Assembly (NCBI GenBank): GCA_036520615.1
Contig: DATDJI010000060.1
Location: 62,001-126,000, forward strand
Direction: 5' to 3'
Source of the DNA: CAMCXE01 sp036520615
Lineage (GTDB): Bacteria > Pseudomonadota > Gammaproteobacteria > Pseudomonadales > Cellvibrionaceae
DNA: 64,000 nt
Part shown: one piece after another, positions 36,395 to 44,296 of the stretch
How the letters are laid out: each line of letters starts with the position of its first letter
Position numbering within the stretch: position 1 is the stretch's first letter
Made by a program: the position numbers and the translations under genes
The notes under the pieces: model-generated
The model's input: the letters and a program-made list of their open reading frames with translations, nothing else
The model's database searches: none
Told to the model about the DNA's origin: nothing

Positions 36395-36887
36395 CTATGC
36401 TGCTGTATTGCCATTGCTAGAAATACGTTTGCTAATTTCAGAAGAAATACTTTGAATGCGTCGAACTAATACATGTGTTATTGCTGATTTGTGGTCTTTA
36501 ATCCCATGAATTACTTCATTTCGTATTTTTACAATATTATTTATTTCGTCAAGTTCAGATGGGGATACTATCTTTTCTTCTCTTATTTTTTCGGATGGCA
36601 TCTAAAGGAATGCGAGGAATTGTTGAGCCTACCGCGTATGGGCTGGGAATCCTTTCAAAGATTGTCCAACTTGATTGAGCTCACCAAGTAGTTTTCTTTG
36701 ATCGTCTTCTGGTTCTATTATCTTCGGGTTCTATTAGGTGAAAGCCAAATAGGTTTTCAAAAATTATATTGCTTAATTCCGCATAAAATTCTACTTTATC
36801 ACAGTTCAACTGTTAATCCATTTCCTTGATGATAAAGCTAATTTCTAAGTCGATGATACTATTCGATTTCTCCAAGATTAATGCCAT
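36395..36887 (-). pseudogene. Decayed HEPN-type gene (C-terminal part with RNxxxH motif)
   Basis: The last 68 residues are open (36395-36601) and contain NIVKIRNEVIHG, whose RNxxxH is the hallmark of HEPN nuclease or RNA-binding domains. Reading upstream, protein-like segments appear but are broken: a TAG just before MPSEKIREEK, another TAG after FPAHTR, a frame change near PEDDQRKLLGEL, and a TAA after IIKEMD. At 36887 the sequence meets a transposase remnant, so the original N-terminus is probably lost. HEPN proteins are frequent in toxin-antitoxin and phage-defence loci; the original role here is unknown. Confidence 0.5.
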
Positions 36888-36998
36888 TTAATTTATGGTT
36901 TGCGTGATTTTCAAAAGCATGAACGCTATCATTGGTACGATGGGGTATCGCCGATTAATTTTGAAAATGCTCAAAAGAAAGTGTCCGGTTTTACTTGA
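36885..36998 (+). mobile_element. IS3-like transposase C-terminal remnant
   Basis: A 37-residue frame ends GLRDFQKHERYHWYDGVSPI then NFENAQKK, resembling the integrase-core tail of IS3-family transposases (RRxH...SPxxFE). It is followed directly by TGTCCGGTTTTACTTGACCA, which may be the element's terminal sequence. The upstream part is gone. It abuts the broken HEPN gene. Confidence 0.4.
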
Positions 36999-37265
36999 CC
37001 AGTACAGCCGACGCGCGGATACAGAGGCGATATGAGTGACTACAAGTGATATCTTCTTTCTAGGCGTCAGTACGAAGCATCTCCGTTTGTTTAAGGGTGA
37101 ATTTATATACAGTAGTTAAGTTCTCTTAGTTGTGGCCTTTTTGCAGGAGTGACAAATGTTCAGCTGGTCTATATCATTGCTTAGTAAGGTGGTTGTCCTG
37201 GTTACCTATATATAATAACCTGGCTATAACTAATGTGATAAATCATTTATAAGACATGAGCGATT

Positions 37266-39008
37266 ATGAAAATTGACGGATTAAATAAATATTTTTTCAA
37301 AAAAGCTGTTTTAAAAGCAGCAGCGATAGTGGCATTGGCTTCCAGCGCAACCGGTGTAATTGCCGGTACAGTTGTGGTAAAACCCGGCGCGCAAAATACA
37401 TTCGCCCCTGAATTTGCGCGCGCACTCGCTCGCTCAAATACCTATACCGTTGCGGCGGCTTTGCAAGAAACTATCACTATTCCCGGTGAAGCTCCATTTT
37501 TAGGCAGTAGTATTGGCTCACAAGGCGCCGTATATTTATTTAACGGTACTAGTACAACCGCCGAACGCATTTATCAATTTCCAGGCAATTCGTATTTTAT
37601 GTTCAAAGCTGGCGCACAAGTTGCCATTTCAGACAAATGGTTATCTTTTACCTCTGCTAATGTGAGCAATCCGAATTCCACCGATAAATCCGCCACATTT
37701 ATTGTTGGTAAACCTAATGGCGTATGGGGGCAATGCCCCACTGTAAATGGCGTTATTGATTGCACCTCAGTAGTAAGTCTCAATGGCGCAAGCCCTGTTT
37801 TGCCGATAATTAAAATTCCCTTTACGGATCGCCTTAGCGAAAATGACACCAACGTGGCCATTTCAGATAATTATTTGGTCACAGCAGATTTAAAAAATAG
37901 CATATTGACGTTTTATCGATACGACACCGCCACGGTCAAATGGGTACAGGAATTTTATATCGATGAGCCCGATGATAGACGTACTGGCACTGCTATTGCC
38001 ATTGATGGAGATAGGATTGCCGTATCTTCACCGTATACATTCGGCGCGCCTTCTAAAGGATCTGTACGTTTATTTAAGCGCAATAGCGTTACCCAAACCT
38101 GGGTTGCTACAGCTAATGCCTATGGCCAGTTTACTGATGGCCAATTCGGAAAAGCCCTTGACCTTCATTCAAACAATTTAGTTGTCAGCGCCGGAAGTTC
38201 AGCCCATTTGGCTTTCTATCGAGTTACTAGTAACGATACGCTTTCCACTCCCCAGATCGTCACCACCAGCACTGTTATTCCATCCGTTGCCGTTTACGGT
38301 GATGTCATTGCAGCAGGTACTGCAGAGCCCAATAAAGCCGTGCAAATTTACACACGCAATACCAGCAACAATATATGGAGTTCGCTAAACGCACTAAATG
38401 GCACTATATATACGTCTACCAACCCAGCCGGTTCGGCATACCCCGGTGCTGATGAGGTTGATCTATTTGGCGACAATTTGTCTTTGGGATGGCGCAATTA
38501 TAAATCCAATGTCGGCGGTTTTATCAATGAAAAAGTGAGCCTCATCGATTCTTGTAAAAATCCCAAAAATCTTGTTGGAAATTGTGCTTTTGATAATAAC
38601 AGCGGTGCTGGCTGGTTGTTTTTAAATAACCAAGGTGCATCAGGCTCTGTTAGTTACTCTGGTAACCAATTAAAAGTCACTATTAATAATCCTGGTAGTA
38701 TCCATTGGCATATCCAATCTCGCACTGCCGTAAGCTTGCCAGCTGCACAAACCTACAATGTGCAATTCCGCGCAAAATCTGATGGATTTAGACAGTTTAC
38801 CGTTAATCTAGGGCACAACGGTAACCAAGATAATAATTGGCTAAGCTACGGCAGTTCATTGGTAAGTACTAATACAGAATGGGCGCAATATAGCGTAAAT
38901 TTCACCGCTCCGGCTGATGTGAATGCATATTTAGATTTAAATTTTGGCAATCAAGGTACTCTCGGTGTCACAGTTGACGGCGTAAGTCTTACGCCAGTAA
39001 CACCGTAA
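37266..39008 (+). CDS. Secreted propeller-like protein with C-terminal CBM4/9-like module
   Basis: 580 residues with a signal peptide (KKAVLKAAAIVALASSATGVIA). Residues about 35-430 have repeats of the FG-GAP / propeller kind (VAISDNYLVTADLKNSILTF, IAIDGDRIAVSSPY, KALDLHSNNLVVSAG). Residues about 435-580 look like a CBM4/9-type jelly roll, starting NLVGNCAFDNNSGAGW and ending LDLNFGNQGTLGVTVDGVSL. The likely job is binding polysaccharide outside the cell; no catalytic motif is visible. Monocistronic, with an intrinsic terminator. Confidence 0.8.
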   Translation: MKIDGLNKYFFKKAVLKAAAIVALASSATGVIAGTVVVKPGAQNTFAPEFARALARSNTYTVAAALQETITIPGEAPFLGSSIGSQGAVYLFNGTSTTAERIYQFPGNSYFMFKAGAQVAISDKWLSFTSANVSNPNSTDKSATFIVGKPNGVWGQCPTVNGVIDCTSVVSLNGASPVLPIIKIPFTDRLSENDTNVAISDNYLVTADLKNSILTFYRYDTATVKWVQEFYIDEPDDRRTGTAIAIDGDRIAVSSPYTFGAPSKGSVRLFKRNSVTQTWVATANAYGQFTDGQFGKALDLHSNNLVVSAGSSAHLAFYRVTSNDTLSTPQIVTTSTVIPSVAVYGDVIAAGTAEPNKAVQIYTRNTSNNIWSSLNALNGTIYTSTNPAGSAYPGADEVDLFGDNLSLGWRNYKSNVGGFINEKVSLIDSCKNPKNLVGNCAFDNNSGAGWLFLNNQGASGSVSYSGNQLKVTINNPGSIHWHIQSRTAVSLPAAQTYNVQFRAKSDGFRQFTVNLGHNGNQDNNWLSYGSSLVSTNTEWAQYSVNFTAPADVNAYLDLNFGNQGTLGVTVDGVSLTPVTP

Positions 39009-39021
39009 TATTCGATGTGTT

Positions 39022-39049
39022 ACCCGGTAACTTAGGTTGCCGGGTTTTT
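39022..39049 (+). terminator. Intrinsic terminator after the CBM4/9-like gene
   Basis: ACCCGGTAAC pairs with GTTGCCGGGT (one G-T pair), followed by TTTT. Confidence 0.8.
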
Positions 39050-39562
39050 ACATGTGGAATTTTTTATTACCGTTTCGATAAACTTGCAAATGTAGGAAAA
39101 CGTAATTATCTACGATATCGTTGTGAAGAATGTCTTCTCTGTTAAATTTGCGTGTACTAAAAAGTAAACCTTTAGTTAATTAATGGTAAGCCCCGGCTCT
39201 GCCGGGAAGACTCGCATAGATTCACGGTTAATATAGCTGCCGTTTCGACCAAGAACGAGAGTGTACGCTACGCGAGACCACGAAAGTTTGGCGCGTACGC
39301 GCTGGAATTGTAAATATCGTGTTGTATTTATGCCGAAGAAAAGACGGCGGGTGGTCTACGGTGGTTTGCGCTGATATTGAGTGAAATATTTCACACGCTA
39401 GCGGCCAAAAAAGAAACGCGTAACCCGGATCAATTTAATAAGTTTCGTAGTAGAGCGTACCTTGGTACGCCGCCATAAATGCCGCGCACCAAGGTGCCCG
39501 CCACGAAATGCATTAGTACTAATTACGCGTTGCGACGACTCGTTAAGCCTTTTTGTAAACAA
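39050..39562. other. Repeat-bearing gap before the thioesterase gene
   Basis: No gene found. It contains a CCCGGC-TCT-GCCGGG hairpin at 39192-39206, the palindrome GCGCGTACGCGC at 39291-39302, and one copy of the intergenic repeat at 39443-39508. Confidence 0.5.
39443..39508. repeat. Palindromic intergenic repeat, copy 1
   Basis: 66 bases that fold on themselves: TTTCGTAGTAGAGCGTACC... to ...GGTGCCCGCCACGAAA, with inner arms GCGTACCTTGGTACGCC and GCGCACCAAGGTGC. Related to copy 2 at 40041-40102 beyond the thioesterase gene. A REP/MITE-like class is likely. Confidence 0.7.
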
Positions 39563-39937
39563 TTAGACAGACCGAATATGACTTGTTGTAACTTCTGCTA
39601 TTAGCTTACCGGCTGTATCAGTAACAGTTGTTTTCACAACATTAACTGTATTGCCTTTTTTGACATAACTTGATTTTGCTACAAATACTCCGCTCTTATT
39701 ATTCCCGAGCAAATTTGCATTGATATTGATTGCTAAAGGAAACCCTTTCATACCTTGCTCAGGGGTAACACCTTCAAGAACAAGTATTGATGCGGTTACA
39801 TCGGCGAGCCATAACGTCGCCCCCGCATTAACAATACCATAAGGATTTAATATGCCTGGTTGTATTGGCATTTCAGATGTAACTTCATTTTGTGATCGTT
39901 CAATTACGGTAAATCTAATATGGCCTTGGATTTCCAT
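39563..39937 (-). CDS. PaaI-like hotdog-fold thioesterase
   Basis: 124 residues. The hotdog signature is visible as NPYGIVNAGATLWLADVTAS, corresponding to the NxxGxVHGG segment of PaaI-type acyl-CoA thioesterases but with NAG in place of HGG. The central strand (FPLAININANLLGNNKSG) and KKGNTVNVVKTTVTD follow. It likely hydrolyses an acyl-CoA in the cytosol; the changed motif makes the activity less certain. It stands alone between two copies of a palindromic repeat. Confidence 0.75.
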   Translation of the reverse strand: MEIQGHIRFTVIERSQNEVTSEMPIQPGILNPYGIVNAGATLWLADVTASILVLEGVTPEQGMKGFPLAININANLLGNNKSGVFVAKSSYVKKGNTVNVVKTTVTDTAGKLIAEVTTSHIRSV

Positions 39938-40040
39938 ACTTACACCTTAATAAAGTCACATATTTGTAAATCTACGTCAGATTAGCGGCGTGTTATGTGT
40001 CTACAAAATGGTCTTGTTAAAATTTTAATTTAATGAGTTT

Positions 40041-40102
40041 TGTAGTAGGCGTACCTTGGTGCGCCACAGTGCATGTTACGGCGCACCAAGGTGCACCCTA
40101 CA
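40041..40102. repeat. Palindromic intergenic repeat, copy 2
   Basis: 62 bases: TGTAGTAGGCGTACCTTGG... to ...CCAAGGTGCACCCTACA, arms fully complementary over the outer and inner blocks. Shares GTAGTAG-GCGTACCTTGGT and GCGCACCAAGGTGC with copy 1. Confidence 0.7.
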
Positions 40103-40388
40103 GACACACTATCGAAATTGTGCATCTACTATTTTTGAAAGCCTCGTACGCCATAAATCTTATGGCGAGAACGTGCAGGTGTTTATACCCAGGTTAAACA
40201 AAAAGAGCAATCGAGCCACTACACAGAATAATAACGAGGCAAATACGTAACGCTGAACGCGATTCGCACAGGAAGCATTTTTTGAGTAAACGGAGGATTT
40301 ACTATCCCTCAATGCATATTCAAAACAGGCCACCCCAACATCCCACTGCAAACCTAAGCCGTCGAGGTAAAAACATGCCTCACCGAGC

Positions 40389-40557
40389 CTTTTTACTCCG
40401 CCACCGAGCAATTCCAAACCCGTAGAGCACCTTTTTGCTGCGGTGCCTAGTAATTGAAGACCCTAGCCGTATCTTTTTACTGCGATGCCGAGTGATTTCG
40501 GACGCTTATCGCATAGTTTTTACTGGGTTGCCAAGTATTTGCAGACACTCGAGGGAG
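40389..40557. repeat. Degenerate 42-bp tandem repeat, four units
   Basis: Units begin at 40389, 40431, 40473 and 40516 (periods 42, 42, 43). Each opens with YTTTTTRCTSCG, followed by an RCCGAGT-like block and an AATT..AGAC-like block; a partial unit may precede 40389. On the minus strand the period gives a 14-residue repeat LLGxAxKRxxxGLx, broken by a stop and a frame change. Origin unknown. Confidence 0.6.
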
Positions 40558-40865
40558 TGACGAAGTAGGTTCAATTAATAAGCCACTCGTTCCTGGCATC
40601 TAGACATCTGGAATACGCAGGTAAGACCTGTGAAAGAATTGGCTCTGACGATGGCGATTATGCAGCTGGCTCCATCTATGTTTAGGCACCGAGGGGTGAG
40701 TAGATCCCATTCATCCTAGGTGTATTTAGTTGAATGTATTAAAATAACTGGGAATATATATAAAATATGGCCTTTACTTAGTAAGTAATGTACCCACTTC
40801 CCCCCTTAATATGTTTTTAAATGCAATAATTTGCCCTCAATTATCCTGAGAAGGCTGGTCTTAGT

Positions 40866-41054
40866 ATGCGAAAGATTACTAAACAGGAAGCACGCAGTAG
40901 AGCGGTAGGCAGTGTCTTAGGCACGTTGCGCATTGAAAAGCTGCAGCCAAGTAAGGAGGTTGTTTCTGGTATGAAAGCTTGAGTGCTAGGGCGAGATACC
41001 ACAAGCCATGTACTGGAGGGCGTGATAAACCGCCATGTCAAACATAGGGGGTGA
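40866..41054 (+). pseudogene. VbhA-type antitoxin of Fic, interrupted by an in-frame TGA
   Basis: From ATG 40866 the frame reads 38 residues (MRKITKQEARSRAVGSVLGT, then LRIEKLQPSKEVVSGMKA), then TGA at 40980-40982, then continues VLGRDTTSHVLEGVINRHVK to TGA at 41052. Both halves fit the VbhA-type antitoxin domain, with the TGA replacing one residue in the helix after KEVVSGM. The Fic-inhibiting motif (S/T)xxxE(G/N) appears as T20-LRI-E24-K25, with Lys in place of Gly/Asn. The full frame would overlap the fic start by 20 bases. Either a recent nonsense mutation, a truncated but working antitoxin, or readthrough. Confidence 0.65.
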
Positions 41055-41625
41055 GCATTACAAGTATCCAGGTACAGAAGTCTTAATCAATAAGGCAAAC
41101 CTGCGCACTCAACACGACCTGGATGCTTTTGAGGCAGACGTGACTGCAGTACGTCTACTAGAGCTTATCGAACGCCCCATTGAGGGCGTTTTCAATTTGC
41201 CGCATCTGCAAGCAATTCACCGCCATATATTTCAGGATGTCTATGAGTGGGCTGGAGAGCTAAGGCAGGCTGACATTCAAAAAGGTGGCAGCCATTTTGG
41301 GAATTGGGTGCGTTTTCCCAGGTATCTCACCAAAAAGCTTGACTGCATAAACCAGGAAAACTTTCTGCAAAATCTTACTCCGGCAGCATTTATATCTCGT
41401 TTAGCTCACTTTATGTCTGAAATTAATCCGGCTCATCCTTTTATTGAGGGCAATGGTCGCTCCCAACGGGCATTTTGTGCACAATTGGCAGACCAAGCTG
41501 GGTATTTTGTGGATTTTGAATTCGTTGAACAGGAAGAAATGATTAGGGTAATGATCGCCAGTTTTAAGGGTAATGAAGATCCACTAGCAAAAGTGTTAGA
41601 GCGGATTACCGCGATTGTTGAATAG
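41035..41625 (+). CDS. Fic-domain AMP-transferase toxin (class I, VbhT-like)
   Basis: 196 residues. The Fic motif HPFIEGNGRSQR (about 134-145) is complete, including the catalytic His134 and the GNGR anion hole, and the beta-hairpin flap segment (FGNWVRFPRYL) is present. Such enzymes transfer AMP from ATP to target proteins (for example gyrase and topoisomerase IV in VbhT/FicT). The start lies inside the end of the upstream antitoxin frame. There is no inhibitory helix in the toxin itself, so control must come from the upstream antitoxin. Confidence 0.9.
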   Translation: MSNIGGEHYKYPGTEVLINKANLRTQHDLDAFEADVTAVRLLELIERPIEGVFNLPHLQAIHRHIFQDVYEWAGELRQADIQKGGSHFGNWVRFPRYLTKKLDCINQENFLQNLTPAAFISRLAHFMSEINPAHPFIEGNGRSQRAFCAQLADQAGYFVDFEFVEQEEMIRVMIASFKGNEDPLAKVLERITAIVE

Positions 41626-42212
41626 CAAAAGTTAGAGGATCAACTTACGTATCTGAAGCGGCGTTTTTAACTGCAGGCAATGCGGTTGTTTACGAAATGA
41701 ATCTCGACGTATGATTTAGCGAGAGAATGCAAATAACGAATAAAAATCTCGGGTTTTTATCCGTACATAGAAGTGCCTCATTAATTATTTTAATAAAAAT
41801 ATATTTTTAAATTTTCATCACTCATTTATTAAATATTTTTACCATTACTAATGGCTAATTCTTTTTTGTATTTTCCAATACTTGTTTGTGTTTTGGCTCA
41901 GCTATATACCCAGCAAACAGCGTAGATTTATCAGGCAAGTGTCGGTAATTAGCAAGCGGCAGATTTATGGTTGAAGTGACAATAAAGAAATGTGTATAAG
42001 CAAAATGCAGTTATATTAATTCCCCACTATATTCGTTAAACATTGAATTTTTGCAGATGCAAAAACTGCTGGTTCTGTAACTAAGCGAGTCCTAATCAGT
42101 TTACTTACCATTAACCCTTGGTTTCTCGGTCAAATCTCAGGATAATGCCCCGCCTTGCCTCTACCCGGCTTAGCGCTGGGGCCAATCCACTGATGAACTC
42201 TGGGAGTCTCTC
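41626..42212. other. AT-rich gap before tkt
   Basis: 587 bases without a supported gene. No clear terminator for fic was seen; the tkt promoter should lie near its right end. Confidence 0.5.
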
Positions 42213-44213
42213 ATGCCCACCCGTTACCAACTCGCCAACGCTATTCGTGCTCTTAGTATGGATGCCGTGCAAAAAGCTAATTCTGGTCACCCCGGCGCCC
42301 CGATGGGTATGGCGGATATCGCTGAAGTTCTATGGAATGACTTTTTAAAACACAACCCCACCCACCCTGAATGGCCTGATCGCGACCGTTTTGTGCTCTC
42401 CAACGGCCACGGCTCCATGTTGATTTATTCGCTGCTGCATTTAACTGGCTACGATCTCTCCGTTGAAGATCTCAAACAATTCCGCCAACTCCACTCGAAA
42501 ACTCCCGGCCACCCTGAATACAGTTATACACCGGGTGTTGAAACTACTACCGGCCCATTAGGGCAGGGCGTGAGTAACGCCGTGGGTTTTGCTATGGCTG
42601 AAAAAGTATTGGCTGCACAATTTAACCGCCCAGGTTTTAATTTGGTTGATCACTACACCTACTGCTTTTTAGGTGACGGCTGTTTGATGGAAGGTATTTC
42701 CCACGAAGTCTGTTCACTTGCTGGCACGTTGGGATTAGATAAATTAATTGCGTTCTACGATGACAACGGTATTTCCATCGATGGCCATGTAGAAGGCTGG
42801 TTTACTGATAACACCCCGCAGCGTTTTGAAGCCTACGGCTGGCATGTAATTCCAGCCGTGGACGGCCACAACCCTGAAGCCATTAAAGCAGCTATTCAAT
42901 TAGCGCAATCGCAAACTGATAAGCCCACATTAATTTGCTGTAAAACCGTAATTGGTTTTGGTTCACCGAATAAATCCGGCAGCCACGATTGCCACGGCTC
43001 TCCATTAGGTGATGCAGAAATTGCCGCGGTGCGTGAATTTCTGCAATGGCCCCATGCCCCATTTGAAGTACCTGCCGATATCTATGCCGGTTGGGATGCC
43101 AAAGAAAAAGGCGCTGCTGTTGAAGCTGCTTGGGTAAAAACTCTGGCTGCGTATAAAACTGCCCATCCAGAATTGTTCGCTGAATACGACCGTCGCGTAT
43201 TAAAAGGTGAATTACCGGCTGATTTTGCTGCAAAAGCTCAAACCTATATTCAAAGCTGCCAAGACAAAGGCGAAAAAATTGCCAGCCGGAAGGCGTCGCA
43301 AAATGCCATCGGCGCTTACGGTGCTCTGTTGCCTGAACTGCTCGGTGGTTCTGCGGATTTGGCAGGCTCCAACCTCACGCTTTGGTCTGGCTCTAAAGGC
43401 GTATCGGCGGAAGACGCCAGCGGTAATTACATCTATTACGGTGTGCGCGAATTCGGCATGAGCGGCATCATGAATGGCATCGCCCTACACGGCGGTTTTA
43501 TTCCCTACGGCGCCACCTTTTTAATGTTTATGGAATACGCCCGCAATGCTGTGCGTATGTCTGCATTAATGGGCATTCAAAATATTTTTGTTTATACCCA
43601 CGACTCCATCGGCCAAGGTGAAGACGGCCCAACGCATCAGCCTATTGAGCAAATGGCTACTCTGCGTTTGACGCCAAACTTGATGACCTGGCGCCCAGCC
43701 GACGGCGCGGAAACCGCTGTTGCCTGGAAAGCTGCTATTGAACGCCGCGAAGGCCCAAGTGCTTTAGTGTTTAGCCGCCAAAACCTAGATCCAGTCACCC
43801 GCAGCAAAGAGCAGGTAACTGCTATTGCTCAAGGCGGTTATATCCTGCGCGATAGCGAAGGTACGCCTGATGTAATACTCATTGCCACTGGCTCTGAAGT
43901 CGGCCTTGCCGTTAAGGCTTATGAAGCTCTTATCGCTGAAGGCATAAAAGCGCGTGTGGTTTCCATGCCGTCGACGTTTGTATTCGACCAACAAGATGCA
44001 GCCTATAAAGAGCTGGTTTTACCGCTCAGCGTTACCGCCCGTGTTGCAATTGAAGCGGCCCATGAAGACTACTGGTACAAATATGTAGGCTTAGATGGCC
44101 GCACTGTTGCCATGAGTGGTTTTGGTGAGTCGGCGCCCGGCAATGTATTATTAGATTATTTTGGCTTCACCGTAGATAACGTGGTGAGTACAGTAAAAGA
44201 ATTATTGGCATAG
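42213..44213 (+). CDS. tkt: Transketolase
   Basis: 666 residues, full length. ThDP enzyme of the pentose phosphate pathway moving two-carbon units between sugars. Visible features: ANAIRALSMDAVQKANSGHPGAPMG in pieces (AVQKANSGHPGAPMG), TTGPLGQGVSNAVG, the ThDP motif GDGCLMEGISHE through DDNGISIDG, THDSIGQGEDGPTHQPIEQ in the pyrimidine domain, and a C-terminal ATGSEVGLAV segment. ATG 42213 follows GGGAG. The next gene is pgk with its own leader; the epd/gap gene often found between them is absent. Confidence 0.96.
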   Translation: MPTRYQLANAIRALSMDAVQKANSGHPGAPMGMADIAEVLWNDFLKHNPTHPEWPDRDRFVLSNGHGSMLIYSLLHLTGYDLSVEDLKQFRQLHSKTPGHPEYSYTPGVETTTGPLGQGVSNAVGFAMAEKVLAAQFNRPGFNLVDHYTYCFLGDGCLMEGISHEVCSLAGTLGLDKLIAFYDDNGISIDGHVEGWFTDNTPQRFEAYGWHVIPAVDGHNPEAIKAAIQLAQSQTDKPTLICCKTVIGFGSPNKSGSHDCHGSPLGDAEIAAVREFLQWPHAPFEVPADIYAGWDAKEKGAAVEAAWVKTLAAYKTAHPELFAEYDRRVLKGELPADFAAKAQTYIQSCQDKGEKIASRKASQNAIGAYGALLPELLGGSADLAGSNLTLWSGSKGVSAEDASGNYIYYGVREFGMSGIMNGIALHGGFIPYGATFLMFMEYARNAVRMSALMGIQNIFVYTHDSIGQGEDGPTHQPIEQMATLRLTPNLMTWRPADGAETAVAWKAAIERREGPSALVFSRQNLDPVTRSKEQVTAIAQGGYILRDSEGTPDVILIATGSEVGLAVKAYEALIAEGIKARVVSMPSTFVFDQQDAAYKELVLPLSVTARVAIEAAHEDYWYKYVGLDGRTVAMSGFGESAPGNVLLDYFGFTVDNVVSTVKELLA

Positions 44214-44221
44214 CCAAATAC

Positions 44222-44244
44222 GCCGGGGTAACCCGGCTTTTTTT
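44222..44244 (+). terminator. Intrinsic terminator after tkt
   Basis: GCCGGG, loop GTAA, CCCGGC, followed by seven T. Confidence 0.9.
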
Positions 44245-44259
44245 ATTAATGGTGTTAAA

Positions 44260-44293
44260 TTTATTTAGGTGAAAATCCTTTATTTAGGTGAAA
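44260..44293. repeat. 15-bp direct repeat carrying the pgk ribosome site
   Basis: TTTATTTAGGTGAAA occurs at 44260-44274 and again at 44279-44293. The second copy supplies the AGGTG ribosome site of pgk; the first is an exact duplicate 19 bases upstream. Confidence 0.7.
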
Positions 44294-44296
44294 TGT

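Larger units (their letters stand above)
35201..37265. other. 2-kb region of decayed sequence
   Basis: No intact gene of normal size. It holds the fragments listed above (35237-35413, 35453-35665, 35690-35959, 36395-36887), an inverted repeat and a transposase tail. It is AT-rich and has the look of an old insertion and deletion hotspot. Confidence 0.6.
39938..40865. other. Repeat-rich gap before the Fic module
   Basis: About 930 bases with no supported gene. Contains repeat copy 2 and the 42-bp degenerate repeats; the rest (40560-40860) shows nothing recognisable. Confidence 0.5.

Noticed and set aside
37156..37215. 19-residue frame with a good GGAG ribosome site upstream of the CBM4/9-like gene
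   Set aside because: Too short, no leader-peptide feature, and no attenuator follows.
40160..40417. Minus-strand 85-residue frame with LLGGGVKRLGEA
   Set aside because: Begins inside the degenerate 42-bp repeats and overlaps repeat-bearing sequence; no ribosome site and no family match.
40389..40557. Resemblance to a CRISPR array
   Set aside because: The units diverge along their whole length, with no constant repeat and unique spacer pattern, and no cas gene is present.
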